From positions 1,054,001 to 1,118,000 of the forward strand of contig NC_060020.1 in the NCBI RefSeq assembly GCF_021134715.1: a stretch of 64,000 nucleotides of DNA, written 5' to 3'. Source of the stretch: Daphnia pulex. Taxonomy: Eukaryota > Arthropoda > Branchiopoda > Diplostraca > Daphniidae. The notes under the pieces are model-generated. The model had not been told where the DNA came from, did no database searches, and saw nothing but the letters and a program-made list of their open reading frames with translations. The position numbers were made by a program, and so were the translations under genes. Positions within the stretch are counted from its first letter, which is position 1, and the number at the start of each line of letters is the position of its first letter. This document shows, piece by piece, positions 24,933 to 39,700 of the stretch.

Positions 24933-27900
24933 ATCTAAATGTGTGGTTTATAATTTATTAAAAATATATCCAACCAGGCTTATTATTACATAAGTAAATG
25001 TAAAAGCTGTATAGCGTTCTATATGATGTATAAGGACATAGCATCGACATATTCTTATTTACCTAAAAAAGTTATAGTATATTAGTTGTATAACATTGAT
25101 TTATTTGTTCGTCTGTTGGCATCATTGTCTCTTATCATTTCATCTTTTTTGAAAGAAAACTCACGTCGAAGAGGCCATTTACGAACGTTATATTTCCAAT
25201 AAAACTGCACTTTTGAAGGAAAAAAAAAAGAAAATTTCAATTTGGGCAATGCTCCTTATATATATTTTACATCTCCTTTTGCTCCCGCAATAGAGAGAGT
25301 CAGATGGCTCCATTATCTTGATGGGTTTATTCCTCGTCAATTCCTTTCCAGTTATTCTTATTGGTATTTTCCACGATCGACAAAAAAACAACAACCAATA
25401 AGTATAGTAAAAAACACTCTAGTTGGCTGTGTCGGTTGTCACAGCAGCAGCTGGGCAGCCAAGAATTCGATATCCCAAATGTCTATCTACACATGCTGGC
25501 ATTACTAGCAGGATATGGCCTCAACAACATAATATATCCGATGCAAAATAACATAACCAAAAACAGACAGACACAAAAAAGAAAAAGAATAATCGATGGC
25601 TCTTTATATTATTCTTGGCTCATAAAATTCTTGTTTGTCAAGTCTCCACCGGGACTCTCTCTCTCTCTCTCTGGGTCGACTGTCTTCAAGTTTTATTTCA
25701 TTTGGTTGTTTCTCTCTCTCGGTTCTGATCGAATCACGTTGTTGAACATCAGGTTCCCCACACAAGCCAACGACCGGTTCTCCCTGTTTGATCGAATCAG
25801 GTTCCACCTTGCGCACCTGACTGTATATACAAACACACGAGTCTTACTAGGCAATAGCCGACGGGGGTCCTATATATATAAAGAAGAGAGAAAGGGGGGA
25901 AAAATAAAAAGAGGCCAAGTGGACTGTGTAATAGTTTGACGTTGTAGGAAAACAAAATAATTTTCATGAAAATACAACATTGCACAGCAAATGAAATATT
26001 ATTTCCAGGGAATATAAGGCTTCGTATGTAATACGCAGAGTGTTGGTGAATTATTAAATTTGTATGGGGTCCGGTGTTGTATATCTGATGATTGGAGTCA
26101 ACGGGTACGAAACGATTTAACAACGGGGACGAGGCAGCCCAGCATGTGTGTCTCCCGCCTTCAGCTTCCAAAACATTTCTTTTTTTGTGTGCTGCATACA
26201 ACGTACCGTACGGCACGTTATTTGATTATAGATTGGATCATCACTGGCGAGGACTTGCCTGGTGCTTTGAGAGATATTCCATCGTCATCGCCAGGCAACC
26301 GCTTTGTCTATTTGAAAGCTGGTCGAGCATAACGACGAATAACAACAGCACACTCACACACACACACACAAAGTACATAACAGTTTATACAAGGCTTCTT
26401 CTTCTTCCCACCTATATACCCAGCAGCAGCAGCAGAGAGAAACAAGCAAGCGCAAAAGCAGCGTCGAGTGGCTGATTAGTTGAAGACGCGACTCGGATGA
26501 TTACATTCGCTCATTCACCCGAGTGTGTAGCAGCGCAGCATGTGTGTCGTTGCCAGTTTTCGCTCGTGCAGCTCCGAAAAGGGACGGGGAGAAGGCGATT
26601 ATCAAATGGAAAGAAGAAGAAAATAAAAAAAAGGAACTTCAGTTTCAGCAACCAATTAAGCTGAACAGGTTACCCCTTCACTCTGTTTCTGCGCTCTTGG
26701 AAATTGTTTGTTATTCGATGACGTGATTTTCAATCTAGCGCATCGACCCGAGCCATTCATTATCAATGGAATTAACCGACGAGGATTTTCGCCATTGGTT
26801 CTTGTTCAAAAATTGGTGTTTCCCGTTGCGCAATAACAAAACGAATCGAAGAGGGACGGCTAAGAGCACAGAAAAAATGGGAGCGAATTTCAGAGGATTC
26901 CTGGAACGATCGTGCCATCTGGCGAGCGCCAATGACAGCAGGATCGTCCCGAACAACAATTCTTGACGCTATAGCGGGAAGAATCAAGAAAGGATTTAAA
27001 AAAAATGTAATCCATAAGATCAGTCCGAGGTGCGCACTCATCCCACACTCGAATGGAAAAAGGGTCATTTCTTCTTCTTCTTCTTTTCCATTTGGATCAA
27101 TGGGAATAAAGGATGATGACGTAACAGTCAATCCCTCAGCTCGGGGGTGAGGGGATTTAGTGTGCCCCCAAACAGAGTGGACACGCGCGCGTGTGTATTT
27201 ATATCGTTAAAGTTTCTGTTTGGTGACCCAGAAATGATCGATCCGTCCGAGAGTAAGTATAAGACTGTGGGCTATAAGAGAGTCGTCCCATATGACTCAA
27301 CTGCGCTCCTTCGATTCAAACTCCTCCTTCTTTTGTTGTCCTTACTATTCCCGTTTTGCGGACTCGCCAAGCATGTGTACACACATTGATTGTGTGGGTG
27401 GTGTGTTTACTGTACACAGACACACAGACGTTGATGTGAGATTGCGGAGCTTGATGTCCATCTCGACGGTCGGGTGATGACGGCCAGTTTCCCAAACGTC
27501 GCGTCCTCGGAGTAGGAAAAACAAAACGAAAATATATACCGACGACAGAATCGCAGAGTTCAGTTGTTTGGACGGAGAGCAAAAGAAAAAGAAGTCAACA
27601 AGTTCTCTCGCTGTGATAAGAAGTTGATAGCGCCAAACCGTCGGGTGATGGGGGCGCAAGATCAAATAAATATTTTTTCCCGTTGCAAACTTTTTCCGTC
27701 GTTTAAACTTTTTACTTCTTCGTTTGTTATAATAAAAACACAATCAATGATGGTGGGCCCCTGTTGTTGAGTCGGCCAATGACGTCAGAATGCGCCCGAT
27801 AAAAGGATAGACTAGAAAGAAGAAGAAGAGCCTTGATGATGATGATAATAAAAAAAGAAGCGCTCGGCGACATCACACACATTTTTATTTTGTGATTCAG

Positions 27901-29399
27901 CCGATGTGACATTGCGATGACGTCGTTTGCCTTTGGGTTGCTCGGGAAACGGCTGCTGCTGTGCCGAAAGTGGTGTGGCCATGCCAAACGTTCTTTTCCT
28001 TTTACCATCCGGGCCCTCATTTTTTGGCTCCGCCCAGCATTTACGATGAGATTCACCTGTGCGATCCAATTTACTTTTTTTTTTCTTTATTTATATTCAA
28101 AGAAGTTGGGCCCCGTGCTGTTTTTCCTTTCTTTCTTCTCCAGCTCACTGTCGATCCACTTTATTCCATTAGCCCGCGGTACAATCCTGCGTCTAGACTT
28201 GGCGATGTCTTTGATTCATTATTCAATTTGCTTAGCGCTTATATACATAGCGTACGCTAATGGAATAAGCGCAACTTTTCCCCAAATTTCTAAAAGTTGG
28301 CCCTTTATTCTTTTTATTCTTTTCTTCATTCAAAGTCGATTTTCATTCGCCGAGAAATGTTTATATAAACCGTATACGTGCAGACGTTTAGACAGTCTTT
28401 TATATCGGTAACTATAACCCCACCCTTGCCAGCCCAGTCCAACCTTTCGTTTGGTTTGATTTGTTTGGTGCCGTGGGCTGGCAGAGAGCGCTGGCGTCGT
28501 CACGTCGTGAGCCCGTGCGCCGCGCGCCGTCGCCGCCCGAGTCCGCGGGTGGGCGCTCTGCCGTGTTTGGTCGTCCAACTTCCCCATTTTCCAACAGTTG
28601 GTCCCGGTCGGGCATCAAGACAAGCTTTGTTCTATCTGCGTGTCCCGCGCGCCCTACTTCAAACAACAAAACAAAATAACAAGCCGCCGTTCGTTGTTTT
28701 TGTTTCTCCCGCCCTCCCCCCTTCTTTCCTTATTCAAATTCAAAACAACAACCTCTTTTCACGAAGAAGAAGAGGACCTTGTTCTAGCTCTTAGACATAT
28801 CACGCGTCGTTCATCATCATCACCATCATCAAACGTGATAATCTCAAGTTCATCCGGTGTTGCGTCGACCGAAATCCGGGGTTATTCGGATCGTTATCAT
28901 TAGACACCCGTGCCCGGGAGGGAAGGAGGAAGGAGAGAGACTTGAACGGAGAGAAGGAGGAAGTCGTTTTCACCGGAGAAATATTTTATTTTTGTTTTTT
29001 TCGTTCGATAAGAAATTCCCATCACGCCGGGGTTCGGCATTTGATATAGCCCCCTGCCTTATTTATTCCTTATTGGACAACGCCATGCTACTCCCGTTCC
29101 TGCGGATTTGTCACCACCTCAAATCATCCACGTCCATCACCACCACCACAGCAGTAGCCGATGCAAAGTTATTCCCATTCCCGGAGTCGATCCATTGCTG
29201 ACCGCCAAGCGCGTTCACCTTTTCCTTTTTTTTCTTTTTATTTTGGTTGTTTGTTCGGGTTCTTCCCGATTGAGTTTATTTGATATTTTCCCGTTCACTC
29301 GGTTGACGTTCAACGACAGTGACGCAAAGTGAAGGCGAACTCCCGCGTGCAATCGTCACGAAACAAATTATTATTTCTTTTTTTTCCTGAATTGGTTGG

Positions 29400-29825
29400 A
29401 ATATCTCCATCGGCGGCTGTTGATTCGCGCCCGCCATCGTAAATCAAACGGGCGTCCGCCTCTTATCGACGAGTGTCTGATACACGCACAGCAGCAGCAG
29501 CAGCAGCAGCACTTGTTTCTTTTCCAGACCTAATCATCGGTCGGGGCTCTCGTTTATTCACCAGACGCCGTCGCCGACGACAGTTTGACGCTCGTCGCAG
29601 CCGCCCAAAAATCAAACGAATTTTTCTTCTCCCGTGTGCGTATAGTGCGCGACGTTTTATTACGAGAGTTGTTTCATTCACGCACTTACATCATCTCTAG
29701 TGGACAGGAAAAAAAAAAAGCCAAATAATAAAAAAGAAGTTATTCCGCCGTCTGGTCTCCGCGACATTTTCCTAATCGAATTTCGACTGGGATTTTTATG
29801 ACTACGTTTCTTACACAGACGAGAG
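29400..29825 (+). other. Possible non-coding leader exon
   Basis: A CpG-containing, CAG-repeat-bearing stretch ends in GACGAGAG followed by GTAATG, a plausible donor at 29826. It could be a distal 5' untranslated exon of the B55 gene about 7 kb downstream. The 5' boundary is a guess and no matching acceptor was proved. Confidence 0.2.
29489..29510. repeat. (CAG)n microsatellite
   Basis: About seven perfect CAG units, not in a supported coding frame. Confidence 0.9.
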
Positions 29826-32800
29826 GTAATGGCCGACACGATTTCATTTTTCCTTTTTTATTTTTTTTATTTCTTAATGTTTCTAAGTTTTCCCTTTCTT
29901 TTGTTTTGTCAATGGTGTAGTACATATATATATATATCGGTTATGCACATAACTTCCCTCCCCCACCCCACCCCCAACGGCTATTATCCGCTTGAGTGGC
30001 CGTCTCTACCTATACTTCCCCTTTCTCTCTACTAATTCCGGCCTCCCCCGGCGCTAGACATTCGTAATCATCTAGACGATGAAGGCAATTAGCTAATTAA
30101 ACTCTGATTCAGGCGAAAAGAAACAAAACAAAAAAATACTCTCAAGCAAAGGTTCTCTTATTGCAGTCATGCACACACACACACACACGGGCAGTTATTA
30201 GATATTCGGCGTGTGCCGTCATTTCCATCATTCGAGACTGCGTGTAAACGCTAATGCGCATTTTGTTGACACACACGCTTGTGCGTTCGAGACGATGCTG
30301 CCGGACAAAAGGTGGTGCAGTTTCAGCTCTCGTGTATATAGCACTAGCACAGCAGCTAGGCTATAGTCTGCGTATTTCTTCGACGACAACAACACGCCGG
30401 GCCCAGCTGTTTTTCTCTCTCTCAGCGCTTTGTGTTGTTTTCTTCTTCTTCTGTTTGTGTCTGATATATTTCTGTTTCTGTCTGTCTGTCGTCGCTCCCT
30501 TGGAAAAGTTGAACGAAAATCATTTCCAATTCGATTGGCGCAGCGGCACCCCTTTTTTTTGTATTATTGGTTTTTTTCTTTTTCGCTTTCAAGCTGTTGG
30601 ATTCACGTTACAATTGTTTCTTCATAATAATAATAAAGAAAAACAAGCGCACGCGCCGGCAGTCTCAGCCGAGCGCAGCAATCACGGCCGAAAGAAAAGG
30701 CAGTTCTCCTCGTTCCACTTAAAAGTTTAAATTTCTTCTTCTCGTCTCACATATACAGACACACCGGGCGCGCTCGAACCATTGTTTTTATTTCGTTTTG
30801 GATTTCCAATGATGAAATCAAAAAAGAAAAAAAGGACAAAAATAAAACAAATTTGGAAACGAAAAGAGAAACGGTTGAACCGCGTGAGCGTTCCGTGTTG
30901 CCATATCACGCGGGACTTTGAACTGTCTTCCAACCAGCGCACATCTAAGCAAAGAAGTATAGTATAGATTCAAGCGACTCACATAAGGGAGCGTGAGAGA
31001 CAGTCACGCTGTGTAGTAGTACAGAGCCATAGGGGAAAGAGAGAAAGACAACAACAACAAGAATTAAAAACCCCCCCAAAAAAGAATTGGTGTTTTTCTT
31101 TTTGCCTTTTTCGGGAGAGAGAGAGAATGAACGACATGCAATCCCCCTCCTTTTTCTTCGTGTTTTTTTATTCTTGTTATCCAAATTTTTGTCTCGACTT
31201 TTGAATGAATAAGAGAGAGAGTTGTTTTTTTGTTTTTTGGGGGGTTCGGTTTCCAGGTGATACTGCTATATTGCATTACGTTGGAACGTGATAAGAAAAA
31301 GTTTTCCCGTTTATTAATCTATATAGACCTCGTTTGTAGTACTAGTAATAGTTGCGCGGGTACCCCTTTCTCTCTCGTCCTGGACTCGACTGGCCCTTTT
31401 TTTCCTATATGATATCAGACTCTATTACCATGCTATTCTATCTCTACTAGACATGGCGGGTTTTGAGCTATTGCCCCTTTTCTTTCGTCGTGGATGCAAT
31501 TCAATTTCCCCGCGGTATTTGTTATTACGTGCATCGCCGCTCCTTGTTAACTTGGTCAAAGTTGAAACAAAAGACCCGTTATTGCATTATAAGGACGGCG
31601 CTCTAATGTGCTCACCATCCAGCAGCACATATAGAGACTTGCGGTATTATATTTGAAAGGGTCGACTGCTGAATAACGATATAGTAGTCCGTCAGGTAGA
31701 AAATGCAATATCAAATCAACTCAATGCAGACCGAAACCTGTGACTTCTCTGATGGGAAGCCAATTGAAAAAAGAAGAAGAAATCTAATGATGTCATGTGT
31801 GCCAAACTATCAACAGGGAAAAGAACCGAGAAGAGTTGAAGAAGAAGCCCCTCTTCTCTGCCATATTCTCTCCGTGTCCTACTTGTCCTTATTATCTTTC
31901 CTCCACGTCGTCGAGGATCCACACACACAAAGCCAAAAGGAGAAGGAAAGAATATAAGGAAGCCTGTTGTACAATAATGACGACTTTATTATCTGGAGGG
32001 AATCTACATGTATGGATTAGTCGACCTTTTGTGCTATCGAGTGGGAACATTTTACGAGCGGCTAACGGCATAGAATTTAAGACCCGTCAGATTAAATGTC
32101 CGCTAGGCAAATATTGTATAAAATTTTGGTCAGTCGACTCATTTTATTCAATCTTTCCTTTTCTTTTTTATTTCAATTTTCTTTTAGATTATACGATCGA
32201 GACGTTTTTGCGTTTGACAACTCGAGCTTTTTTTTTAATATATTGCCGCCCTATCTAGTGACTTGACAAGTGTCACGGCAAACATCTCTGTGCATAACAC
32301 ACTTGGCCTGCAACCAATGATTATGCAAGCCTCTATATCTTTATATGGCTGGCCCAGACCGTTTGATAAAAAAGGGAACTTTTTTTTTATGACGATATTA
32401 ACCTCGACACTTTGATTACGCAAAGGATGACCCACTTTAAAAAAACCGAAAAATGTGTTTGTCTGTTTTGGCGGTAGTTTCGAATTGCGTCAATCGCCGA
32501 ATTTTTAATCAATTGAAATTCACGTTGGAATAATAATTTGAATGGAAAAGAAAAATCTGAAAGGGGGCGATAAAGAAACCTGTTGTCACGAATGTCGCAA
32601 TCAATGCGAGCAGACAGCAAAAGTGAAACAAAAGTTCTCAGCAGAGAAAAAGACTGAATCGAAATGCTCCAAAATTTAAAAGAAAGGAGCTTATATACGT
32701 AAAGTCTTTGTTGCATCGTGAATTCAATTGCACAATTCCGAACGAGCAAACAAAAATGGCACACACACATGTAGTATAGGTATTGAAATGCGAATAGTTT

Positions 32801-35800
32801 TACTTCAAAATAACTCGATCGTTCGTGACAACGTCAGAAAAAAGAAAAGGGAGAGGGGGGATCCAATCAAATCAAACATGAATTCAAGTCACAGCACAGG
32901 AACACACATAACCATAACAACCACACACAGCAATATAGAAATATTGAACGTGCCCATATCAAAATAAAAGTGACTGACATATTGGGTGAACTCCCGCCGA
33001 AGCCTCTCCCTCCTTAAGCTATTAGGTATATGCACATCCCGGTGCGCTAAGCCGAAACCATCGAAGCGGAAACCAAAATAAAAGGGAAATATATATACCT
33101 ACACAATAAAGCCAACGAAAAACTTTTTCTCAAGTCTCGACGTCTAAAAAATTTGAAAAAAAAACTTGAAAAATAATAAGATCGGCAGCTTATAATACAG
33201 AGCAGCTACAGACGTAGTACTATAATACACACAGACACAAAGTCGTAACTGGGCCGGGAAATAAAATATCTATATACGGCGGAACTTGTATATTCTTACT
33301 TATATATACTATCGCTTATTGTGTAAGTGTTTGTTTAGACAAGTTCTGCGAGAGAGAGTAGCGAAAGAAATCAATTTCTTGGCGACAGAGAGAGAGAAAT
33401 AAGAGAGAGGATGATGGATCACCTCATTTCTCTTTTATTTGTCTTTTCGTCTTATTTAGAGACTATTCCCCCCCGCTTGTAAAAGTTTTCCAGACCGTAG
33501 CAGGGCGCGGCTTTACAAAAATGAAACCTCAGCAACTCTCTCTTTATTTTTTATTTGATTTTATTTTATTCTTCCCACTCTTGTGCAAGTCGGAATCCAT
33601 CTGTGTGCACTGCACCTTGTTTGAAGATCTCTCTCTTATTCTGCCGCAACGGCGGCGGCTCTCCACATTTTCTCCACAACGCGGGGCAATCCACTCGGAG
33701 TCTGAGGAAAATAAGAACGTCATCCGAAATTGTCAACAGAGTCAACAGTGTGCCGAGAGTTCAGTTTCTTTTTATTGACAACTTGGCTTGGAGGACTGAT
33801 GCTTTGTTTGCCATTTGTCATTTCTCTTTTTGAGCTCTAGACGAGTTCGACCCTGGATGACTTAAACTTTTTACTTTCGACAGATTATTATGTTACTGGC
33901 GGCTGAAAATAATCTGGCAACAGCAGAACAAACGTCATTTTGAAATGGATGTCGTTTTTGGTTTTTCGGTGTAAGATTTTGAATTTCAGTTTTTTTTTCC
34001 GCAATTCAACAAAAGTCGTAACATGCGACGCTAGACAACGAGAGAGAGAAGTACGTGTGTACACTATAGTGTTTACACGGAAGAATCCAAGTCGTGGGCA
34101 TCCAAGTGGGACAGAGAGAGACGAATAATGGGGCAACGAAACTTGATAGCTAATGCGTTTCAGACGAACGTCAACTTCTTTTTCAACTATTATTGACTCA
34201 GAGTGGAATGACGTAGTAGTTTCGTCCTGATTCCCCCTCCGGCAAGAGAGAGAGAGAACAGCAGTCAACACTATATACACACATCAAGAGGACGAGGATG
34301 ACCTTTCATTCAGATTGGCAGTTTTCGATTGATGGACGAAACACGTAATCTCGAACGTATCGATCTCTGATTTATTCGAGAAATAAAATTGAGCCAAAGA
34401 GGTTCTCCCCCCTCTCCACTAGCGACGATGGCAAACAAAAAAAAATGGAACGATATACACAATAGGAAGATAGGAAAAGATGATTGAAAGATGGACGAGA
34501 TGGATGTCTACATCGATAGAACGTCTATCCACTATCTATCGGGAGGAAGACCTTGTTAGATTTTCGGAGGGGACCAGCTGGTTTCATTTCGATCCTATCT
34601 CTCGTCCATCATCAAGGAAGTCTCCGTCATTTGCCTCAATTTGATGATCTCTTCCTCTCCCAATGTGTACCAGCTCCGGAGTATAGAAAGTCTTATTTGC
34701 GTTTTTTCTTCCTTCCTTCCATATTCCTCCGGGTTGGAGCTGCTGTGTATAGTATCCGGGTAGTAGTATGCGTATCCTCTTTCGCTTTTCCCGTTCATAG
34801 TAAATGCTGTTTTTCGCCTGTATGTACTCACCAAGACGACCGAGGTTACTTATCTTACCCACCTTGACAAGAGGGGGGCGATATCCTTTCCTGGCGAGAT
34901 ATGATATACAGGATTTACCCGAGGTTGATTGCCAGCCTGGCCTCCGCTCAGTGTGTGTGTCTATAGTAAATATTGATCGGCCGATGGATATATGTCTCTT
35001 GACTGAAACGATTTTGCACCTCTCTATATATATGTGTATTATGGGTCTTTGCCAACCCAAACAAGCGAGATCCTCCCCCGTGAAGCGATCCTTCCTCTCT
35101 CTCTCTCATTGAGTATATAGTTGGGATCTTGGTGGTTGATCGCTTCTCTGATCCAATTGTCTCATTCGAGTGGTTGGGCTGACGTGTCACTCAGCTGTCA
35201 CCATCAACGTCTTTTGTTAGATCCTCACGGCTAGTCTGCAACTGACTGGGACCTGATCCAACTCTCGTCTCTCGGCTTTGATCTCTCCGCGAGCGCGCAC
35301 ACAAGAAAATAGCGGAAAAGAATTGATCGAACCTGTGCCTCCTTAAGGGTGGCTCCCAAATGAGTTTAACTTTTACTTTTGAGCTCCTTCATATAGAAAA
35401 TCGCAGGAGCAACAACCCAAAAAAAGAAAAAAGTTCCGTAGAGACGCAGTCGGTGGTGTGTCCATTGGGAAAGAAAAGGGGCGATCGATCCGGCCGTGAA
35501 GAAAGAAAAAAAAATGGCCGAACGATCGGACAAAAATGAAAAGTCTAAAAGTGAACGAAAAAGGTGTAAAGAATTTAATTTAAAAAAAATGCCGAATAAT
35601 AGCCGAGCCGGGAGAGAGAGGTACAAACAAGAGCCCGATAAGTGCGCTGGCATGAATAACCCAAACAAGGGCGGAATAATTTGTAATCAATTGAGATATT
35701 GTGCCGGTATTAAGATGCGCGGGCAGGAAACGAACAAGACGCTATACAGCATCAACTATTAAGTGCGGAGATTGTCGTTCCGCCGAGCTGCTGCTGTGCT

Positions 35801-36677
35801 GTGCTGTCCACCTGGGCCGACAGCACACAAGTCGAGTCTTGGCATCGATCCTTGGCTGGTTGGCGCATCGGCTTCAAAGGTCATATACGTGTATAGCTCC
35901 GTGTCTCCTAGCTGGTTGCAATCTTTTATATATATGCCTCCTGGAAGCAGTTCTCTCATTCATCGATTTCTTTCAAGGGAAAACTGTTTGAATTTTTCGG
36001 CGCGGATTTTCCAGGCCCAGCAGCAGCAGCTTCTTGGTATTCTGTGCCGTATACATAATCTTCATTTGAGGCCCCACCGCCTACTACTGCTGCTGTGCGG
36101 CCATTAGGAGCCCGCGTTGTTTAATCTATTAGCTAAAGCACTCAAAGCCTTAAACCGGTACCGAACACAAAGTACACATTGGGGCTATATAGATTCGGCT
36201 GTTGTAAGCTTCTCCTCTCCTCTACACACAATGACGTAATAGAGAGAGCCAGGGGTTGGTTGCTTTTTTATCTCCCCTTTTTATAAAAATGCTCTGCGGC
36301 GCGTAGTATATATACTATCGGACTAAAACTTATCAGCAGATCCTTTTCGTTGCCCGTTACATGTTTCATGTTTTCCCACCTTTACTTCCCTTTTCTCACA
36401 CTTACCGAAACTTTATCCTCCCGCCACTAGTTTTTATCTATACGCTTATTCTCTCCTTAAAACTAATATCAAAAGATTTATATTTCTTTATTTCTTTTTG
36501 GTTTTTTAGTGTGTTAACTTTTGTGATTTTTCTTTGAAAAAAGAAATCAAATCAACGGAGCACTTTGCACTGGTGTCTAAAGTAGTTTTGTATTATTCTT
36601 TTTTGTGTGTGTCTGTGCTGTGCCATTCTTCTTTGTGTAATATAGAGAGAACCTCACTTAATGTTTAATCTTCTAAT

Positions 36678-36777
36678 ATGGAGCATCCAGCATTCAAGCC
36701 ATTGATGATCCGCCAGTCCAGCCTCACCCGCTTGGGCTCCATGCTGAACACGGCCGTTGGAAACAGCAAAAAACCAG
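36678..36777 (+). CDS. tws: B55 alternative first exon 1A
   Basis: The ATG opens 33 codons ([20 protein letters not shown] and on to NSKKP) ending CCAG before GTGAAA, phase 1. Joined to the shared exon it gives KKPANGEIQW. The peptide is basic and serine-rich around [10 protein letters not shown], possibly a phosphorylation or targeting segment. Support is the matching phase and an open frame to a donor. Confidence 0.6.
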
Positions 36778-39700
36778 GTGAAACAATTATTTTAATGACC
36801 CCCCTCCCCACTTTCTTAATTAATAATTACAGAGCCTTTTGCCGTAGCTAATAATTTTTGGGGGGTCTCCATCATACGCCAACCGAATTAACAACACATT
36901 ATGCTAATCGTCGGCAGCAGCAGCTCCAGCACTTGTATGCATATACGACGACTGATCATAGTATAGCTAGTATACATTCACTCCCGCAGTTCTTGTAATA
37001 TCACGCTAACATTTAAGCGCATCCCATCGCAAAAAGTCAGTTCACCAGTTTCCTTTCATAGTAGTTCTCGACCGTAAAGGACGGGTCATAATTTAATGAA
37101 TGCGGGAAGAATGACAACCGTCGGGATCCACACCGTCACGCAGCGTGACTGTCTTGTGTGTATATTATTTAAAGCTATGGCCGTATAGATCGATCACACA
37201 CACACACACACGCACCGTTTTATTAACCACCAATGTATTACGTGCGGTGTCTCCTTTCTCCACGTCCTATTCCTCCCACCCATTTCCGTTTTGCGTTCAC
37301 GTCGGCTGCTATGCCCGGCGTCTATACACAGCACCGGTTCGGCGTCGGCAGCCCTGGCAAATCTAATTGTTTGGGAGAGTGAAGCGCCATGGCGATGACA
37401 TTTCCCCCCCATCACAAGGAGGTGGACCGTGCTGGCCAGCTGTACAGTACACGTATATGTCTTGTATTATTCAGTTTGTGGGAATCTATCTACTGTTGGT
37501 ATGTGCTGGGCACGAGTGGTGGCATACATCTCCGTACCGTCGTTGGCTCTGGCCAGCGGGATTGGATTCCTAATATCGTATAAGCCCTTCTGGATCTAAA
37601 CCCGCTGTCTATATATCCTGCTGGACGAGAACCAGGAGCCAAGGAGCCGTGTTTGTTCCCGTAGGGAGAAAAAAACAAAAAAATTCAAACCGCAGGACAC
37701 GCAATGGCGAGCGCCAGCCAGACACGCAGACATCAGGACAATCGAATTTCATTTGGGGGATTGATTCGATTCTTCCATGTTTGGTCATTATTCTTTGTTA
37801 TATATATTATTTGTTTGTTATTATATACAGTAGATATATATTTCCTGTCTGCCCGGTTCGAAACGACGAATCCGGTTTTTTATTTCGATGTTTATAGCGA
37901 AGAGAGTCCCCCACCAGTGCTCACATATCTTTATTGATTTCGGTGGTTCATGTGTTGTGTGCGGATCTAGTATAGCTTGGCAGTTGTTGGTAGACTACAT
38001 CTAATATGTGTAGGCCTATTATTGTGTATTTACTCTGGCACGGACGGATCGACTATACACTCAGAGAGCCCGTCTGAATGTATTATTGTACGTACTACAT
38101 ATAGTCCCCCCCCCATTCCATAAGATATTCCCAAGCCGTAAATGGGGATAGGACCTGATTAAAAATTCTCACGCTCTCTGCTCTCTTTCGCTTATAAGAT
38201 ATCGTCTTTCACGGCGGCCATTATCTCCCTCTCTCTCGCCTGTTTGCCTATTAACAAGTTCACTGGAAAAGAAAAAAAAAGGAAAACCTTGCATTCCAAA
38301 TCGCATATCTCTGTGTCATGACGGCCGACGATGACAAAGCGAATTTCGTCAAATCCAATTGCCAAGAGAAAGAAAGTCACACGCAAAGATAAAAAAAACT
38401 AAACCAGAGTGAAATCGACTAGATATTTTCCGCAGTTTCCTTTTCTCTCTCTCGCTAGACGTTCCAGAAATGAGTGAGACGCATTTTGTATATGTAGATG
38501 TGGAGAGTTTGGGCGTGTGCGTGGGTGGAGAGCGACGATTGGATCATTTCCCCGCATATAGTTTGAACGCAGAGTCCAACAACGGCTGACCACGATTTCC
38601 TTCTTTCCTCTCTAGCGGCTTTTTTCCGATCAATCGTATTATCCGGTACACAAAAATAAGGCGCTGCTGGCGGCACATTTTTATTGACTAGCCGCAAGTT
38701 TGATGCGCTTGTCATGTTCTCGGCCGTCTTACACGACAACGCTCTTTATTTTTTCCACGCACTCACTATAGAGATATAGTGCTCTCATTCTTCTCTATAC
38801 TTTTTCCTTTCTCTCATTTTCCTCTGGGCTTTTTTGGCACATTTCACCCGAGTTATTGGAGAGGCCGACAACTAACACACTAGCACAGTTATATACAGTC
38901 TACACGTCTCAATATATTGAGTCATCGAGTACTCTATACTAGACTACACAGCGCACATAAGAAAAATACTAGGTATCCGAAATAAAGAATAAAAAGGACA
39001 CACACGATGTTGATGGAGAAAGAGAGCGAGAGAGAGCGCTTGAGCGCACTCTGTCCGATCGATACCTGCCGTGCGAAGAGCGCGAGTGATCGATATTATT
39101 TCTATTCTGTTAGAGATGTGTATTTTTCCAGGATCTTCTTTCATTTCCAGGAGGTGTATAGTCTCTCCCAACTTCGACTCCATTTTAATAATGGCTCCTG
39201 GTAGACTAGATCCATGTTTTATTGTCATCCGCCTTATTCCCAAGGACACACAGCCAGCCAGTGAGAGAGCGGAATGATTTACATCTCTGTTTTATTGGTT
39301 GAACGTGCCGAAACAAACTTTCCACCCTCCATAAGTGTCGACGTCGAAAATGCGACGTATGTCGGGGCGGCGGATAAAAGTCATGTGTGTGTGTGTGGGC
39401 GGCGGTACCGTTCAACAAGTCGTATCTTGTTTTCGTTTTTTCTTTCACCGCGGGAAAAAATAAAAAAGAGCGACGTGGAAGCCCCCCTTCCCCTCCCGAC
39501 GTCAAACGCAGTTACGTCTATCGATTGAGTGCGCGCTCTCTTCGTCGTGTAATCATGATGCCCAGCAGTTCTCGTTTGCGCTGACGGACAGACAGTTTTC
39601 TGAAGAGGCAAGCTCTCGGCAATATTATCTCACAACTTTAAGTCGGAAGTCTATAAACTTATACTCTTTTATCCTGTTTGAAGTCCATTTTTTTTGAATT

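Larger units (their letters stand above)
24933..36677. other. Long non-coding interval
   Basis: No supported protein-coding exon on either strand over nearly 12 kb. It contains pyrimidine/purine tracts, microsatellites such as (CT)n at about 25655-25672 and (CA)n at about 30171-30188, and a CpG-rich patch at about 28465-28575. It may hold leader exons and enhancers of the B55 gene downstream. I see nothing that can be named with confidence. Confidence 0.5.

Noticed and set aside
34584..35060. A 158-codon minus-strand open frame
   Set aside because: No recognisable domain, poor codon pattern, and low-complexity surroundings with no splice or promoter support.
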